A stretch of DNA of 64,000 bases from Perkinsus chesapeaki (lineage: Eukaryota; Perkinsozoa; Perkinsida; Perkinsidae), in the NCBI GenBank assembly GCA_013115145.1, contig JAAPAO010000052.1, forward strand, positions 37,869 to 101,868. The letters run 5' to 3'. Within the stretch, counting starts at the first letter, position 1. Every line of letters begins with the position of its first letter. The notes under the pieces were generated by a model. It saw only the letters and a list, made by a program, of their open reading frames with translations, ran no database searches and had not been told where the DNA came from. Shown piece by piece: positions 24,162-36,765 of this stretch. The position numbers and the translations under genes were made by a program.

Positions 24162-24291
24162 TATTATTATAACTCTCGGTGGCGTGTTACATTATAATAA
24201 TACTACTAATAACACAACACTCATACCTTTATCATGTATACAACAACCCCAACCTCTATATCATAATCATGGTAAGATGGTGATAATAACA

Positions 24292-25511
24292 TCAACTGCT
24301 GCTACTACCCCGAACACCACCACCACCTTGTTGTTGACCACGTAGTTGTTCTATAGCCTTCTCAGCTTTCTCCCGATATGCCTATACTACTACAGTATAT
24401 TATTGTATTAGAATGTTGTTGTTACCTTTTCCTCCTTTAATGCTGTCTCTAGTGGTACTATAGCACGCTTGATCTCATCTTGTACTAACCTCTCTACATC
24501 AGCTGATGTCATGGATAAACATGATGATGGTGAACCCAATACTGATGATGACTTTGCTCTATGACTTGATGATGATGATGATAAAGTAGCAGTATAAGAT
24601 GTACCCCTACTAGATGCAGTACTACTATGACAAGAATAACAACCTAATAAAAGTCATGTTAAATACAACCATGCATACCTTACTTGAGCAGATGTCTCGA
24701 GACCCAGTAAGATACGAACAAGATGATGCTAGACTACTTGCTGATGATGGATAATTATAAGATGATGATGATGACGCTGTACTGGTATGATCGGTTACTG
24801 TATTCCCTATATATAACAACAATACTACTACAGTAATCAAATATACCAAGTATTACCTCTACGTGGAGTAGTTGTTATTGTTTTTATTGGCCTTGGTGGT
24901 GGTAATGATGATATACGTCTATTAGACGGTATATTCCTCTTCCTTATACCATTAGACAGCACAGCCTATTATTATATTACCATACCTTATACCTTTATTA
25001 TTACCTTATCCCCTCCTTGCTGTTGTTTTCTTTTCATTGACTCTATTGCTGCAGCCACTCTTGAGGCTGCTATGGATGATCTTTTAGATGCTATCTTTTC
25101 CCATTGTATACGTTGCTGCCAGAATTGATGATCTTCATTAGGACGTCTCATATCTATTATTACTAATAACTATTCCCACTACTACTACTATCACCACCAC
25201 TCCCATCTAACCCAAGTATTAGGTATAACATGATGAAACAGCAACAATAACAACCGTAGTACTGGATAATGCAGTAATGAAGCAGTTAATGGAGGCGATA
25301 TAACACTAATAGTATTATCATCGATGTGAGCGTTGTTGCTGTTGTTGCCTTGTTGTTCTCGGTGATCCTTCCCTCGCTCCCCCTCCTTGCGGCTGCTTTC
25401 TTCTCCTACTATCTTTTCTATTACGTCTAGGTGATAATGTTGTATTATCAATATATGGCGTACCATAATAATATTCACTATCTGAGCAGTATGTAGTATC
25501 ATCATCATCAT
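24292..25511 (-). CDS. Ser-rich coiled-coil protein, unrecognised
   Basis: The stop is TGA 24292-24294. Exons read back from the 3' end: AYREKAEKAIEQLRGQQQG; SADVERLVQDEIKRAIVPLE with TALKEEK (coiled coil); a Ser-rich block (TSYTATLSSSSSSHRAK); another Ser/Tyr block; GIRKRNIPSNRRISSLPPPR; and MRRPNEDHQFWQQRIQWEKI (about 25080-25150). The upstream exon 25191-25511 begins at an ATG run at 25511 and is open in one frame, but another frame there (DSEYYYGTPYIDNTTLSPRR) also looks protein-like, so the start is uncertain. No enzyme motif is present. The helix/Ser pattern resembles a cytoskeletal or scaffold protein. The flanking genes are on the same strand, 130 bp (CCCH gene) and 56 bp (RRM gene) away. 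Confidence 0.5.
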
Positions 25512-25567
25512 GCTCTATATACCTAAGTAGCTACAGTAATAACAACCCTACTACTTCCTATCCCCCC

Positions 25568-28292
25568 CTACTCTTGTGGCACTATCCATGTAACATTAGT
25601 ATCCCGTTCAATAGATGGACTCCTCCTATCTGATGATGATGATGCCCCAGACCTATTACTCTATATCACCCGCAACCAACATTATTATATATTACTACCC
25701 ATAACGATAATGTCGTTGTTGTTGTTGTTGCTGTTTAGCAGGACTAGTACTATATAGATTACCATAGGTATTATCACTGTCTGGTGGTGGGGGTGGAGGG
25801 GGTGGTGGTTGCTGCTGCTGTTGGCCTGGTGTATATATCTAATAATCCTATCTTATACCCCGTTATATTATATATTACTACTACCCCTGTACCATATCCT
25901 CCTCCTAATAGCTGTGGTTGTTGACCTATACCCATCCCTCGACCCTAACCCACCATAACAATAGTAATGATCATCCGACCTACTACTACTACCTCCCCTG
26001 GTGGTTGATGCTGTCTTCTAGGCTCAAGTAACTTAGCAAAATCAGCACGTATTGATGAGTTTGCTATTCGTCTGAGATATGTCATTATTATGCCTAGTAA
26101 TAGTAGTAGTATTACATCTTAGCTATATCATCAACAGCTCTCTCAGCAGTCTCATTATCTTCAAAAGTAACATAACCATAAGCCAGTACACCATTCCTAT
26201 ATAAACTACTACTATTATTATCCCTTTATATTATGTATATTACTTATCCTTATGTAACCTTAATGACATCACCTTACCAAAACCCTCTTCTAATGCTTCA
26301 CGTATAGCATCTTCAGACATACCATCATGTAGATTACCAATATATATCCTTGGTGTCTGGCCACGAAGATGCTCGTTATTTTGTATCTAACACCACTATT
26401 ATCTGCAGGTACAGTGGTTCTATGGTATTATCACCACCTGCATATGCTTATCCTGTGCCCAATCTAACCTTACTCTATTACGGCCTAGTATCTTATCACC
26501 AGCAAACTCATCAACGGCTCTTTCAGCATCATTATCCCCTTCAAACCTAATCGTATATATTTACCTTCTATTAACCATATCAATACTACCGTATATGAGC
26601 GTAACACATTTGCCTATATGATCCTCTACGTAATGCTATCTGACTTATGTGTAATGTAGCATCCCTTTCAAAGAACTAACAACAGCGTATTATTATTATT
26701 ACCATACTACCTACTACTATTACTACCTCCTTAATATCTTGTTCGGTAACCTCAACAGGTAGATTACCAACAAAGAGTGTATGGACAACATCAGGCTTCT
26801 TGTCAGGTGAGGGTTTATAACTATAATAATAATATAGTAAAAGCCCTAGGTAAGAGAGGCATGTGTCTTATTATTACGGATGATGTAAATAGCCCATATC
26901 CTCTACATAATCTACTTTAGTCTTAAGCTCATGTTCAGGCTTATCTCCAGCTATATCTAATACCTCACCATTTAATGATTTAACAGCAGCATCAGCTGAT
27001 TCCTCATCACCGTACCTATTCCCGCCATATATACTATATTATCCTATTTGTAGATTACTTTATATATGCAAACCCTTTAAGGGCTACTAACTTCATACCA
27101 TCTACTTTACCATAACGTGACATAATATCATATAGTTCATCATCAGTAATAGCATTAGGTAATGATCCAACCCATACAGTAGATGATCCTATTATCCATC
27201 CATATTATATCTTATCCTATATATCAACCTTATACTACCCTCTATCTTATCTCTAGGCTCAAAGTCATGGGTATCACTGTCTGCACGATGCAGGGATGAT
27301 CTACTAACTCCTTTACCTATAGGTAAGGGATAATATTGCTATACATGGGTATTAGCAATATTACTACCTCCTCTACCACTCCAGGATGATCTACCACGAC
27401 CACCATCACCACGCCATCTATTTGTTCTATTTGAATACCACTCTTCCCCTTCATCATCATCTCTACCCCTAGACCTATGATAACGGTCTCTACCACCAGA
27501 CCGATAATCCCTAATACTGGATAATAAGGAGGAGTCTATGATGAAGTTACCTGCTACGACTACGGCGTCTAGATGATGATGGTGGTGGTGATTTACTATT
27601 ATCATCATCCTTATCATACCACCGAGAACTACCCTCTCTACCACGACGGTGAGACCCTATCCAACACTTCAAGTATAATACCATATTAATATTGTTACCA
27701 TCATTTTTCCTATCCTTTCGGTCATCATCGTCATTACCATGACTACCACGATGACTAATATGATAGTATATAATACTATATATTATATTATTACTCTATA
27801 TGTGCCTCGTAGCTGGCATGTATACCACTGCCACTACGCCTTTTAGGTTTATCATCATAGTAACTACTACCAACAGCAGTATCATCTTTATCATTACTAA
27901 TATATCAATGTATCGTCCCATCCCTAACTATATCATTACCTTTCCTTTTTATACCATTCCTCTTCTTTATTATCATCCTTACGTTGTCGTGTTCTTCTCC
28001 TATCATCATCATCCCCATCCCTAATTAACACTATATTGTCCGTCTATACTACTATCATTACCCCTCCTGTCTCCTCTTATGCCCCCTACTATCACTATTA
28101 CTATCTGTTGCACTAGGTGCTGGGGTTAATGTAACCCCACCTTGCTTAGATTGAGCCCCCCTCTGTCCACCACTCTGCACTAATATCATACCACTATATA
28201 ATGTTATATATTACCTTCTTATCAGGGGAGGACGATCGGCTACTAAGCTTAACTGCCTCCTTAGATGATCGCCGTTGATTCCTAGGACCCAT
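25568..28292 (-). CDS. Three-RRM RNA-binding protein with Arg/Ser-rich N-terminus (splicing-factor type)
   Basis: Start ATG 28292 (MGPRNQRRSSKEAVK). The first third is rich in Arg, Ser, Asp and Gly (KLSSRSSSPDKK, GGRDRYHRSRGRDDDEG, GDGGRGRSSWSGRGG), like SR proteins. Three RRMs follow. RRM1 is STVWVGSLPNAITDDELYD with MKLVALKGFAY (about 27060-27190). RRM2 is VHTLFVGNLPVEVTEQDIKE with AERAVDEFAGDKILGRNRV (about 26470-26800). RRM3 is TPRIYIGNLHDGMSEDAIRE with GVLAYGYVTFEDNETAERAV (about 26130-26350). The C-terminus has a PPPPPPPP run and a QQQQQQ run, then a short Ser/Arg tail ending TAG 25568-25570. RNP-2-like strands are VWVGSL, LFVGNL and IYIGNL; aromatic RNP-1 residues are partial. Introns are short and very AT-rich. 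A pre-mRNA splicing or mRNP role is inferred. Confidence 0.8.
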
Positions 28293-28416
28293 CACAACAG
28301 CAGCAAGCAACTGATATCGACAGAATACCAAGATCTCACCAACTTGCTCTCTTAGATTTCCTCAACGATACACCGTTGCGAACCTCTGAAATGGCCCGGT
28401 TAGTGTAGGTGTTAGA

Positions 28417-30894
28417 ATGGCAGATGATAATAAATGGTTGATATTAAAGGCAGTGGCAGAGGCTTCTAGATCGGACCCATTACTTAGAGATGAGATAGCT
28501 GCATTAAGGTAAGATTTAGGATATAATAAAGGTTAATGGTGGTATAGGAGGGATGTGATAGGAAATGAAGGTATAAGGGTAGAACAGGATAAGGATGGGT
28601 AATGGGGTTAATGATACGGGAAGGATATATAAGGTATATTATAGATATGACGAATATAATACAAGCGATAGTAGTAGGGGACATACTACGCCTTATATAG
28701 CTACTAAGGTAGTGGATAACATTGAGGAGTATAAGTATCCTATAAGGGAGGCTGAGTAGGAATAATATATTATATATTATCATAGCCCTTATAGGTTTAT
28801 AACAGTACCATCTTTAAGGGCCATACTAGGTCTACCGGCAACAGCAACGAGGAGAAGGAAACAACAACAACGATCATCATCTAGGTTATCAAAAAGTAAA
28901 GCCTTTCATAGAGCCACATCACCACCACAAAGCAGTAGGATGAGGAGGTCTACGATAGAAGGTAAGAGGTAGTGTAGTAGTAATAATAATATGTAATAGG
29001 ATCGTAGGAGATAAGGTAATAAGGAGGCATAAACAGCCACAGCAGCCACAGCAACAGCCAAGGTCATCTAAGGTAATAGTTTATCTGGCTACTATGATGG
29101 TGTGTAATGTTTAGGAACTAATGTCTATAGCATTACGGGAATGTGGTTTAAAAGATGTACAGTGTACTTGGGATGGTATAAATAGATTATCACCGATACA
29201 TGTAATGGTTTATACTGATATATTATATTATAATGTAGGTAGAGGAACCATATAGGACATTTAAGGAGCAACGTGACAGCTGTGCTAGACTAGCTGGTAT
29301 AGAGGAGGTTAATCCTAAGTAATAGTATATAGGTTATTACCATTATATTATTATACCATAGAACATCTAAACTACTTATTAAATCACTACATAACATTGG
29401 TACATCACTATCTCCAGGAAGGAGCTCTAATAAAACAAAGAATACTCAAGTGGTGGGACCAGCAACAAGGCATCAGCAGTGTACTAGGAGTATTAACAAA
29501 TGTAATTTAGAAAAGCATCTTTACTCTATATTGATCTTATTAGCTCCTATTACAGTACTAAACCATACTACTGGTAATATACAACATCCTAAGCTAGCAT
29601 ACACTAGGAGGGTAGTATAGTATAGAGTATTGTATAATTATTATTTATTAGTCTATTACTAGTACTACTACTACACAGTCTATTGGTGGTATATCATCAT
29701 CAACTATACCAACAGCATTATCAGCAGTAGCAGCTGTATATCATAACCGTCCATTATCAGCTATACCGTTATCCAATGGTTAATAGTAATATATTATTCT
29801 ATTATATATGTTATATTAGATACACACTGTACAACCCGCCTTCCCCGCCTCCTACAATCATCATCTAGTATACCTAATCGTCCATATAGTGCACCGACAT
29901 ATGGGAATATAAGAGAGGAGGAAGAGGATATTACACACCTGTCATCATGCTCTTCATCATCGTCTAGTTGTGATGTTATTGATGAGTAAGGTTACCCTTT
30001 TATGGTGGTATAGATGGGTATTATGTTAGGGAGAGTAAGGATGATGGAATTAATATACAGGGGCAAGGAAAAGGGGCAAGTAGAGGGGATAGAGTAGCCA
30101 GAGTATGAGGATCTAATATACTTGTATTTATTTAGACTATATCAATGTTACCACAGTACAGTAGAGTGGTGGATAGAGAAAGGAAAAGGAGGAGGGATAT
30201 AACTAATATTATTGATAATGCATTGTTAATAAGGAGATCACAATTATGGTCTATGTAACTGATACAGTAGTAGTAATAATAATAGTAGTATTATTATATA
30301 TAGGTATCCAAGTAGTGTACATGATACATTATATACTATATTACAGGATGCTATTATATATCATATCAAGTAGTAGCAGTATTAGTAGTAGTAATAGCAG
30401 TTAATATAATACATAGGTTAAATAATAATAAGCATCCTACACCATACTGTTATTCAGCAGTACATACTATTAATAAAGAGCTATCACCATTAGCCCGTAA
30501 CCTATATAATAATGGTATAGTATTAAATGAAGCTGGGCTGGAGGAGGAGGAGGGGAGGTAATAATAAGTATGTAGAAGGGGGGCTAGTAGTGTAGGTTAC
30601 TACCACTACTACCAGAAGGATGTGGAGGGAGAGGGCTGAGAGGAGGTGTAGAGGAATGTAATAATGATATAATATCATTATTGGATATATTGGGTATACA
30701 ACATACAGGATATAATGAAGGTGATATAGTTAGGATAATATTGACCATTATTATCGAGTATTATAGGTACTACTGGAGGACAGAAGGAGAAGAGGAGGGT
30801 TAGGAAGAAGAGGAGTTTTAGCCAATTAGATTACAAGATGAAGCTAATGAGGAAGGTCCTAAGTGATAGTAGAATAGTAGGACTATCATCATAA
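28417..30894 (+). CDS. Unrecognised Ser/Arg-rich protein, many small exons
   Basis: Start ATG 28417 ([20 protein letters not shown]). Further exons read [20 protein letters not shown] (about 28796), [39 protein letters not shown] (about 29114), [20 protein letters not shown] (about 29240), [20 protein letters not shown] (about 29370), then Thr/Ser-rich segments, [20 protein letters not shown] (about 30175), [20 protein letters not shown] (about 30440) and [21 protein letters not shown] basic tail ([19 protein letters not shown]) ends at TAA 30892-30894. The first intron (about 28498-28790) is longer than usual. There is no domain I can name. [20 protein letters not shown] resembles a regulatory basic motif seen in some centrosomal or kinase-associated proteins, but that is not enough to assign. 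It starts 124 bp from the divergent RRM gene. Confidence 0.55.
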
Positions 30895-31051
30895 TAATAC
30901 CATGCTGCTGCTGTGGCTGTGGCCTTACTTATCTTGTTACATGCTTCCTATTACTCTATATTGTGTTATAGTGACTCTCATAATCACTTTAGTTTTTTGT
31001 GACGTCCTCCTCTACTACTCTAGTCGTACCCCTGCTACTGCTGCTGCTGTT

Positions 31052-32718
31052 ATGAAGTGTTTAATCCTTGTTGGTGGTTATGGTACTAGACTAAGACCCC
31101 TTACATTAACAAGCCCTAAATCATTAGTACCATTCTGCAACTTACCTATTGTTGAACATCAGATAGCTGCTGCAGTACTATATATATTCATCATACCACT
31201 CCTTTGTATAATCATAACCATTTTAGGTGGAATGTGGTGTTAATCATGTTGTATTAGCTGTTGGTTTTCAACCAGAACATATGCAACATGCATTAAAGGA
31301 AATGGAAGCTAAATATAATGTTAAGATAACATGCAGTATTGAGACTGAACCATTGGGTACAGCTGGACCTGTAAGAACCTGTCTGTTGTGTATATTACAA
31401 CTATATCTATCAATATACCCTGCCTCAGTTATACCTTGCCAAGGATATATTACTATCTGATGATGAACCTATATTTGTTTTCAATTCGGATGTTATATGT
31501 GATTTCCCTTTAAAGGATTTATTATCCTTTCATAAAACTCATGGTAAAGAGGGTACGATTGTAGTTACTAAGGTAGAGGATCCATCCAGGTAATAGAAGC
31601 ATTATGTATACAACTACAACAACAACTCGACCATATTATTATTAATAGTAGGTTCGGTGTTGTTGTGTATGATGAGACTAGTGGTAAGATAGAGCGTTTT
31701 GTTGAGAAGCCTAAGGAGTTTGTTGGTGACAAGATTAATGCTGGCTTGTAAGCTGTTGTTGTTGCTCAACTATAACAGGACCCTATCACCTCATTATTAG
31801 GTATATATTAAATAATTCAGTTATACAGAATAGAGTACAGCCTCGGTTTATGATGCTTGAAAATGATGTATTCCCTCAAATGGCAGCTGATGGTGAATTA
31901 TATTGTTATCAATTACAAGGGTACTACTATTAGTGATGCCATCAGTACATACGTACGTAGTATTATTATTTAATAATAGGTATTGGGCTGATATTGGTCA
32001 ACCTAAGGACTATCTTAGAGGTATGAGTATGCATCTTAATTACTTATCACATAAGAACGATGAAAGAAAGGTAACGCACGTCGTCTTCAACGCTCCCGTG
32101 ATATAAGCTATGCGCACGCGTGCAAGGGAGGGGGCGATGGGTCATTGTTGTTACATGGTGCCATGCCTTGTATTATTGTTATTTAGGCTAAACCGCATGA
32201 AGAGCTTATACGGTCATTACCTGGTATAGATATAGTTGGCAATGTAATAGGTTTATTATACCCTTATTATTATTAGATTATATTTATAGGTATTAATTGA
32301 TCCAAGTGCTATGATAGGTGAAGGGTGTAGATTAGGTCCTGATGTGACCATTGGACCTGGGGTTATAATAGGCAAAGGATGTCGTATTAAGAATAGTGCT
32401 ATTATGGATGATGCTATGGTAGGCTTGTTGTTTACTATTATTATTATTTGTTTATTATTATGTTATCAGATATCTGACTATGCTACTGTATTTGGGTCTA
32501 TTATTGGATGGAAAACACGAGTAGGCAGTTGGACTAGGGTTGATCCAATGACTGTTGCTGCTGAGAGTGTAATACAAGAACGTTGTTGTTGTTGTTGTTA
32601 TTGATATTATATATATTAGGTTGATATTAAACCAGAGTTGTATATTAATGGTGCATTCCTTTTACCATTCAAGGCTATTAAGGAATCAGTTACTAAGAAT
32701 GGTGAAGTGATTATGTGA
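31052..32718 (+). CDS. GMPPB: Mannose-1-phosphate guanylyltransferase (GDP-mannose pyrophosphorylase, beta type)
   Basis: Makes GDP-mannose from mannose-1-phosphate and GTP in the cytosol, the donor for N-glycans and GPI anchors and the precursor of GDP-fucose. The N-terminus [20 protein letters not shown] is the nucleotidyltransferase signature (G-G-x-G-T-R-L-R-P-L-T). [17 protein letters not shown] follows. Later exons give [97 protein letters not shown] and a left-handed beta-helix ([40 protein letters not shown]), ending [17 protein letters not shown]...GEVIM at TGA 32716-32718. Catalytic and substrate residues look intact. Introns near 31170-31219 and 31371-31430 restore frame. An upstream in-frame ATG at 30902 would add 50 hydrophobic residues, which I think is 5' UTR. 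Confidence 0.93.
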
Positions 32719-33133
32719 ACATTAGTAATGGTGCGGAATAAGTCTATAACAAATCATTAGGCTATATATACTCGATATTAGCATCATCATCATGCAACAA
32801 CCTTTTATTATACTTCAAGTGATAACTATACCAAATCATCACCATTATATTCATCATCATCATCATTGTTGTTGCTGCTGCATTGTGATCCTTATTGTTG
32901 ATGCTCCTATTGTTGATACTGCTTAAATGTCTATGTTGTTGCGTTATTATTCCATTATAGTACAGCGTCGTCGTCGTCTTTACTCTTATTACTTTTGTCT
33001 CTAGCTAGTTTAAGAGAATATAATTTGCACGCAATCCCATTGTGTTACAAGATAGCTAGCTTTGTCCCCTTTTTTACGGTTAGGCTTGTTCCTCTTCTTA
33101 CCCTTAATTTCCTATTATTTTGTGCTGCCATCC

Positions 33134-33853
33134 ATGAAGGCTATTTTGTCGCTCTGTTTGGCCACGGGTGTTGTACTGGCTGATAATTCAACAACTAATA
33201 GTGGAGAAGTGACAACAGCGCCCAGGACAGGTGCATCCTCCACTACTTTAGCTCCGGTAACAACAACAAGAACAACCCCTGTTCCTACTACTACTCCTCC
33301 AGCCCCTGTGATGTATTGTCCTGCTGGATGGTGTCGTGATGTACAATGGTTCCCTGGTAGCCCATGCATTACACCTGATCCCACCGTTCTTGGTCCTTGT
33401 TGGGATTCCTATTGTAAGGCTAATGTTGTGTTCCCAACATCTGTCCCTACTGGTAGTATTATTATCGATCCTGGTCAGGATAAGGGATCATACTGTAAAT
33501 CATGGCAAATACCTGCTGGACGTGTATGTTATGGTAATGATACCGTTTCATGTGAGTGTGAATCCTTCAACTCTACGACTCCTGTAACAACTCTACCTGG
33601 TACAGAGCCAAATGGATGGGCACCAGCAATAAACTGTACATATCCTACGCCTACTACTACAACAACAACTCTGTCACCAACTTGGAATCCTTATGATCCC
33701 AATGATCCGAATAACAATAATGGGGATAATGATGGCAACCGGACTCCTCCAGTAGTTCCTCCTGCTAATGATGCCTTCAGTCTTTTAGGCAGCAATACCC
33801 TCTTAACTACGGCACTAGCTACCATATCTATCCTTGCTATTTTATTGCAATGA
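33134..33853 (+). CDS. Thr-rich, Cys-rich secreted protein with probable GPI anchor
   Basis: Intronless, ATG 33134 to TGA 33851-33853, 239 residues. The N-terminal MKAILSLCLATGVVLADN is a signal peptide with a likely cut after VVLA. A Thr/Pro mucin-like block (TTTRTTPVPTTTPPAP) follows, then a Cys-rich domain with motifs CPAGWC, SPC, GPCWDSYC, SYC, RVC and CEC, some ten cysteines in all. A second Thr block (PTPTTTTTTLSP) and an Asn/Asp/Pro hinge come next. The C-terminal hydrophobic end (LLTTALATISILAILLQ) after a small-residue site is typical of a GPI-attachment signal. Several N-x-T/S sites occur. A surface or cyst-wall-like coat protein is inferred; no named family was recognised. An upstream in-frame extension to 33062 starts with TTG and is not needed. 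Confidence 0.75.
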   Translation: MKAILSLCLATGVVLADNSTTNSGEVTTAPRTGASSTTLAPVTTTRTTPVPTTTPPAPVMYCPAGWCRDVQWFPGSPCITPDPTVLGPCWDSYCKANVVFPTSVPTGSIIIDPGQDKGSYCKSWQIPAGRVCYGNDTVSCECESFNSTTPVTTLPGTEPNGWAPAINCTYPTPTTTTTTLSPTWNPYDPNDPNNNNGDNDGNRTPPVVPPANDAFSLLGSNTLLTTALATISILAILLQ

Positions 33854-34589
33854 TAATGTAAGTTTATTATGATAGCTGTTGTCTTTTGTATGTTATGGTA
33901 ATTACGATTATGATAATATTTAGAGCTATGTTGTTGTTGATAAAGATTATTCCTAACATACTATATAGAAGAAGAGTGGTATAAATGAGTTAGTTCCCTC
34001 CAGCAGTTATCCTTCTCCTAAGCTCTAATGTGAGCTTAGTGTACTGTTATTGTTGCTATTGTGATGATCGTGTTAGTATGGCCATTACTAATCATCCACT
34101 TAGTCCCAAACGGTTTTTGTTTGGTATTTAAGTGCTTGTTGGTGCCTTGACTATTATTTCCTTTGGATTAATATTACAAGGGATGATGGAAATACTATCA
34201 GGATGATCTTTCAGTATTCTCCAAGTCTATGATTGACGACAGGTGAGTTGGTAGTAATCACTACTACCATAACATAAATGATAAATAGCGTGACGACAGC
34301 AGCAGCAGCAGTAAAACAGCAACTGTTGTGATTTCATCAGTACTACATTTAAAACTGTTTCTCATTACTGTTCTTTCCTCTCTGTCATCATCATCCATTG
34401 ACCATATTGTTTATTGCTGTTAAATTCTACCGTATCTACTGCTGAATCACAGTTATTGTGTTAAGTAATATAAGGGGATGCTTTGGAGATAGAAGGTATA
34501 TAAAAGTAACTTGTTAACTCAACAACATACTAGCATTCCATTATACCATGTCATTTACCATAAGACAACAACATGTAATCATTGAGTGA
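33854..34589. other. Gene-free 736-bp convergent spacer
   Basis: Lies between the stop of the GPI-type gene (+) and the stop of the secreted His-rich gene (-). AT-rich with scattered TTG and CAG runs (a CAG cluster near 34298-34312). No ORF above background, no RNA gene and no repeat pair was seen. It probably holds two 3' UTRs. Confidence 0.5.
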
Positions 34590-35343
34590 TTACACTCCTA
34601 TAGCAGCAGCACGAATGGCATCACTGCTCTCTGGTCCTTCCAATGCTCTCTGATGAATATAGTGTAATAAGTATATTTCCAATTAACTCTTAAAACTTAC
34701 CATCATCTCAGCATGAGCTTCCTTAGCTTGACGTGGCATTGTGTTAAGGTCGGCAAGATACCTATATACATCATAATCCCATATACATATTGATAACATT
34801 ATATTCAAACCCTACCCCTTCTCGCCTTCTTCAGCCAAATGAGTAAGGTCGTCTTTAGCAGCCTCCTCCCATCCACTCATACCAGATATAGTGCCACGAA
34901 GAGCATCTATAAAATCATTAAAGCCCAGAGATGCTGCATTAGTGGTTGCTTACCTTCATCCTTCTTAAGTCTTTTCTCGAAGCTTCTTCCAATCTGATAA
35001 AGTCATAACTCTTCTTCCTAGTGTTACTATTCCTCACCTTATTGAAGTCAATTTGTACAGGGTTAATATGGATAAGGCCTGGTAGATAATGCTCATCTCC
35101 TCCTTTGCCTTTTGATAATAAACCCTTCTCTTTTAAGACATGCATAAAGTGTCCTCTACGAAGCTGGTTATGTTGATGATGTTTTGCTTCATGGTGATGG
35201 CTGTGATGAGAGGTAGCTGAGGTCTCCGTGGCAATGGTAAGCCCAGCAATGATCTACAACACAGCAGTATGTTATCCATTGTAATATCAGCTGCTACGAT
35301 GTGGAATACTTACAGCAAGGATATAAACACGAGAGAAGGTCAT
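34590..35343 (-). CDS. Small secreted His-rich protein
   Basis: Start ATG 35343. The first exon reads MTFSRVYILA. After an intron, IIAGLTIATETSATSHHSHH completes a signal peptide (cut probably near ATETSA) followed by a His-rich stretch (HHSHHHEAKHHQHN). A basic segment follows (MHVLKEKGLLSKGKGGDEHY, LPGLIHINPVQIDFNKV, KSYDFIRLEEASRKDLRRMK). Then come three short helical exons: GTISGMSGWEEAAKDDLTHL, YLADLNTMPRQAKEAHAEMM and RALEGPESSDAIRAAAIGV, ending TAA 34590-34592. Intron spacing is regular. No known domain was seen. The His cluster could bind metal. Probably exported or in the secretory pathway; the role is unknown. Confidence 0.6.
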
Positions 35344-35493
35344 CGTTAATAAAGGTGATAATAAGGTGTGGTGGTAATAGCTAATAGGATATTACTTATT
35401 ATTGACAATAAAACAGTAATAAGCGTAGTAAGAAACTTTGGCACGCAATAATGTGGTCATCACAATATTATTATTAAGGTATTTAAGATAGAT

Positions 35494-36765
35494 TTACTCG
35501 TAGTGTGGACGACTACGGTCAGTACCGTAGCGAACTTCACGGTATTGCTGTTGTTGTTGTTGACCAGCTTCGATTCTATCAATCTCCTAAACATTAATAA
35601 TAGTGATGACATTATATGATAATGTAGAATACCTTTTTAATGAGATAGTATCCACCACCAGCTATACCACCGTATATAATACCAAGGAACGATACGACGA
35701 CAGCTGCAGCAGCACATAGAACTAGTAGGAAATATACAATACCTGTATATAGATATAGTGTATAGATAGTAGTAGTAATATAGGATAATAATACCTTCTA
35801 ATATACCAGGACCATATGATGTAATAACATAAGGTAGAGTAGTAAGGAATGCTCCTATAGCAGCTACTAAACCAACTGTTAAATTCATTATATACCTATA
35901 ATAAATAGCTCTACTACTATATATAATAATACCACTCTTATTACTGGAATATAGTCTGTAATATCATAGACATAACAGTTTGATCTCTAGAATCACCTCC
36001 AGCAGCTATGAATAAAGCATCCCACAGTGTCCAGTGTGATGCCATATCCTTTCCAGCATTCCATGACTAAATCAAATAACACTTTATTATTAATAGTATT
36101 ATTATAATAATACATCCCAGAAATCCTTTCTCATATCATTAACTGCATAAGTAGACCATAACCCAACTGTCTTCTTACCATTAAGCTGACCATAATAATA
36201 ATACCACATACTACTTCGTTATACTACTAATAATACCTGTAGCTCGTATATTTTAGATTCCACTACAGCTTTCTGGTCTTTAAGATCTTGTACTCTTTCA
36301 TAATTCTTTTTACATTCATCATTGCATGTAAACCAACCTATATTATAATACCATTAATATATTATTATTAAATAGTATCACCTTTGCTATTATAATAGTC
36401 CCTTTCTGCCATATCTAGCTTGTGTAATACTGTTCTATATTGTTTACCTTCTACAACATCAACATGTTCTAATGTCTTATTGTATCGCGCAGCTGTTAAA
36501 GGATCAACATGTAAACCAGTACCTTTAATATATATAATAAAGTAGATATTATAATAATAACAACAACATTACCAAACAATGCAACAATTAGCCCAATAAT
36601 ATACATAGATGATATTATATAATGTTTCTAAGGTAATATCAAATACTACTACTATTGTTATGTTTATACCTTCATAAACTTGAATCCAGCATTAGCAGCC
36701 ACTGACACTATACTATCGTTGGTATTCCGCCTTGACCTACTTTGTTGTACAGCAGTACCAGACAT
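35494..36765 (-). CDS. Predicted membrane protein of unknown function
   Basis: Start ATG 36765 (MSGTAVQQSRSRRNTNDSIV). Exons then give VSVAANAGFKFMK; a membrane helix YIIGLIVALFG (about 36570-36600); a soluble block GLHVDPLTAARYNKTLEHVD with GKQYRTVLHKLDMAERDYYN; the Cys pair CNDEC in GWFTCNDECKKNYERVQDLK; QLNGKKTVGLWSTYAVNDMR; SWNAGKDMASHWTLWDALFI; then NLTVGLVAAIGAFLTTLPYV (helix) and FLLVLCAAAAVVVSFLGIIY with GGIAGGGYYLIKKEIDRIE. The tail has QQQQQQ and ends YGTDRSRPHYE at TAA 35494-35496. It has about three helices and one soluble domain with many aromatic residues. The regular pattern suggests real conservation, but I cannot name the family. Confidence 0.62.

Noticed and set aside
26020-26045. 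Spliced-leader-like string (ggctcaag)
   Set aside because: It lies inside the coding sequence of the RRM protein. No full dinoflagellate/perkinsid leader relic was found upstream of the intronless genes.
33062-33133. Longer N-terminus for the GPI-type protein
   Set aside because: It begins with TTG, and the ATG at 33134 gives a clean signal peptide.
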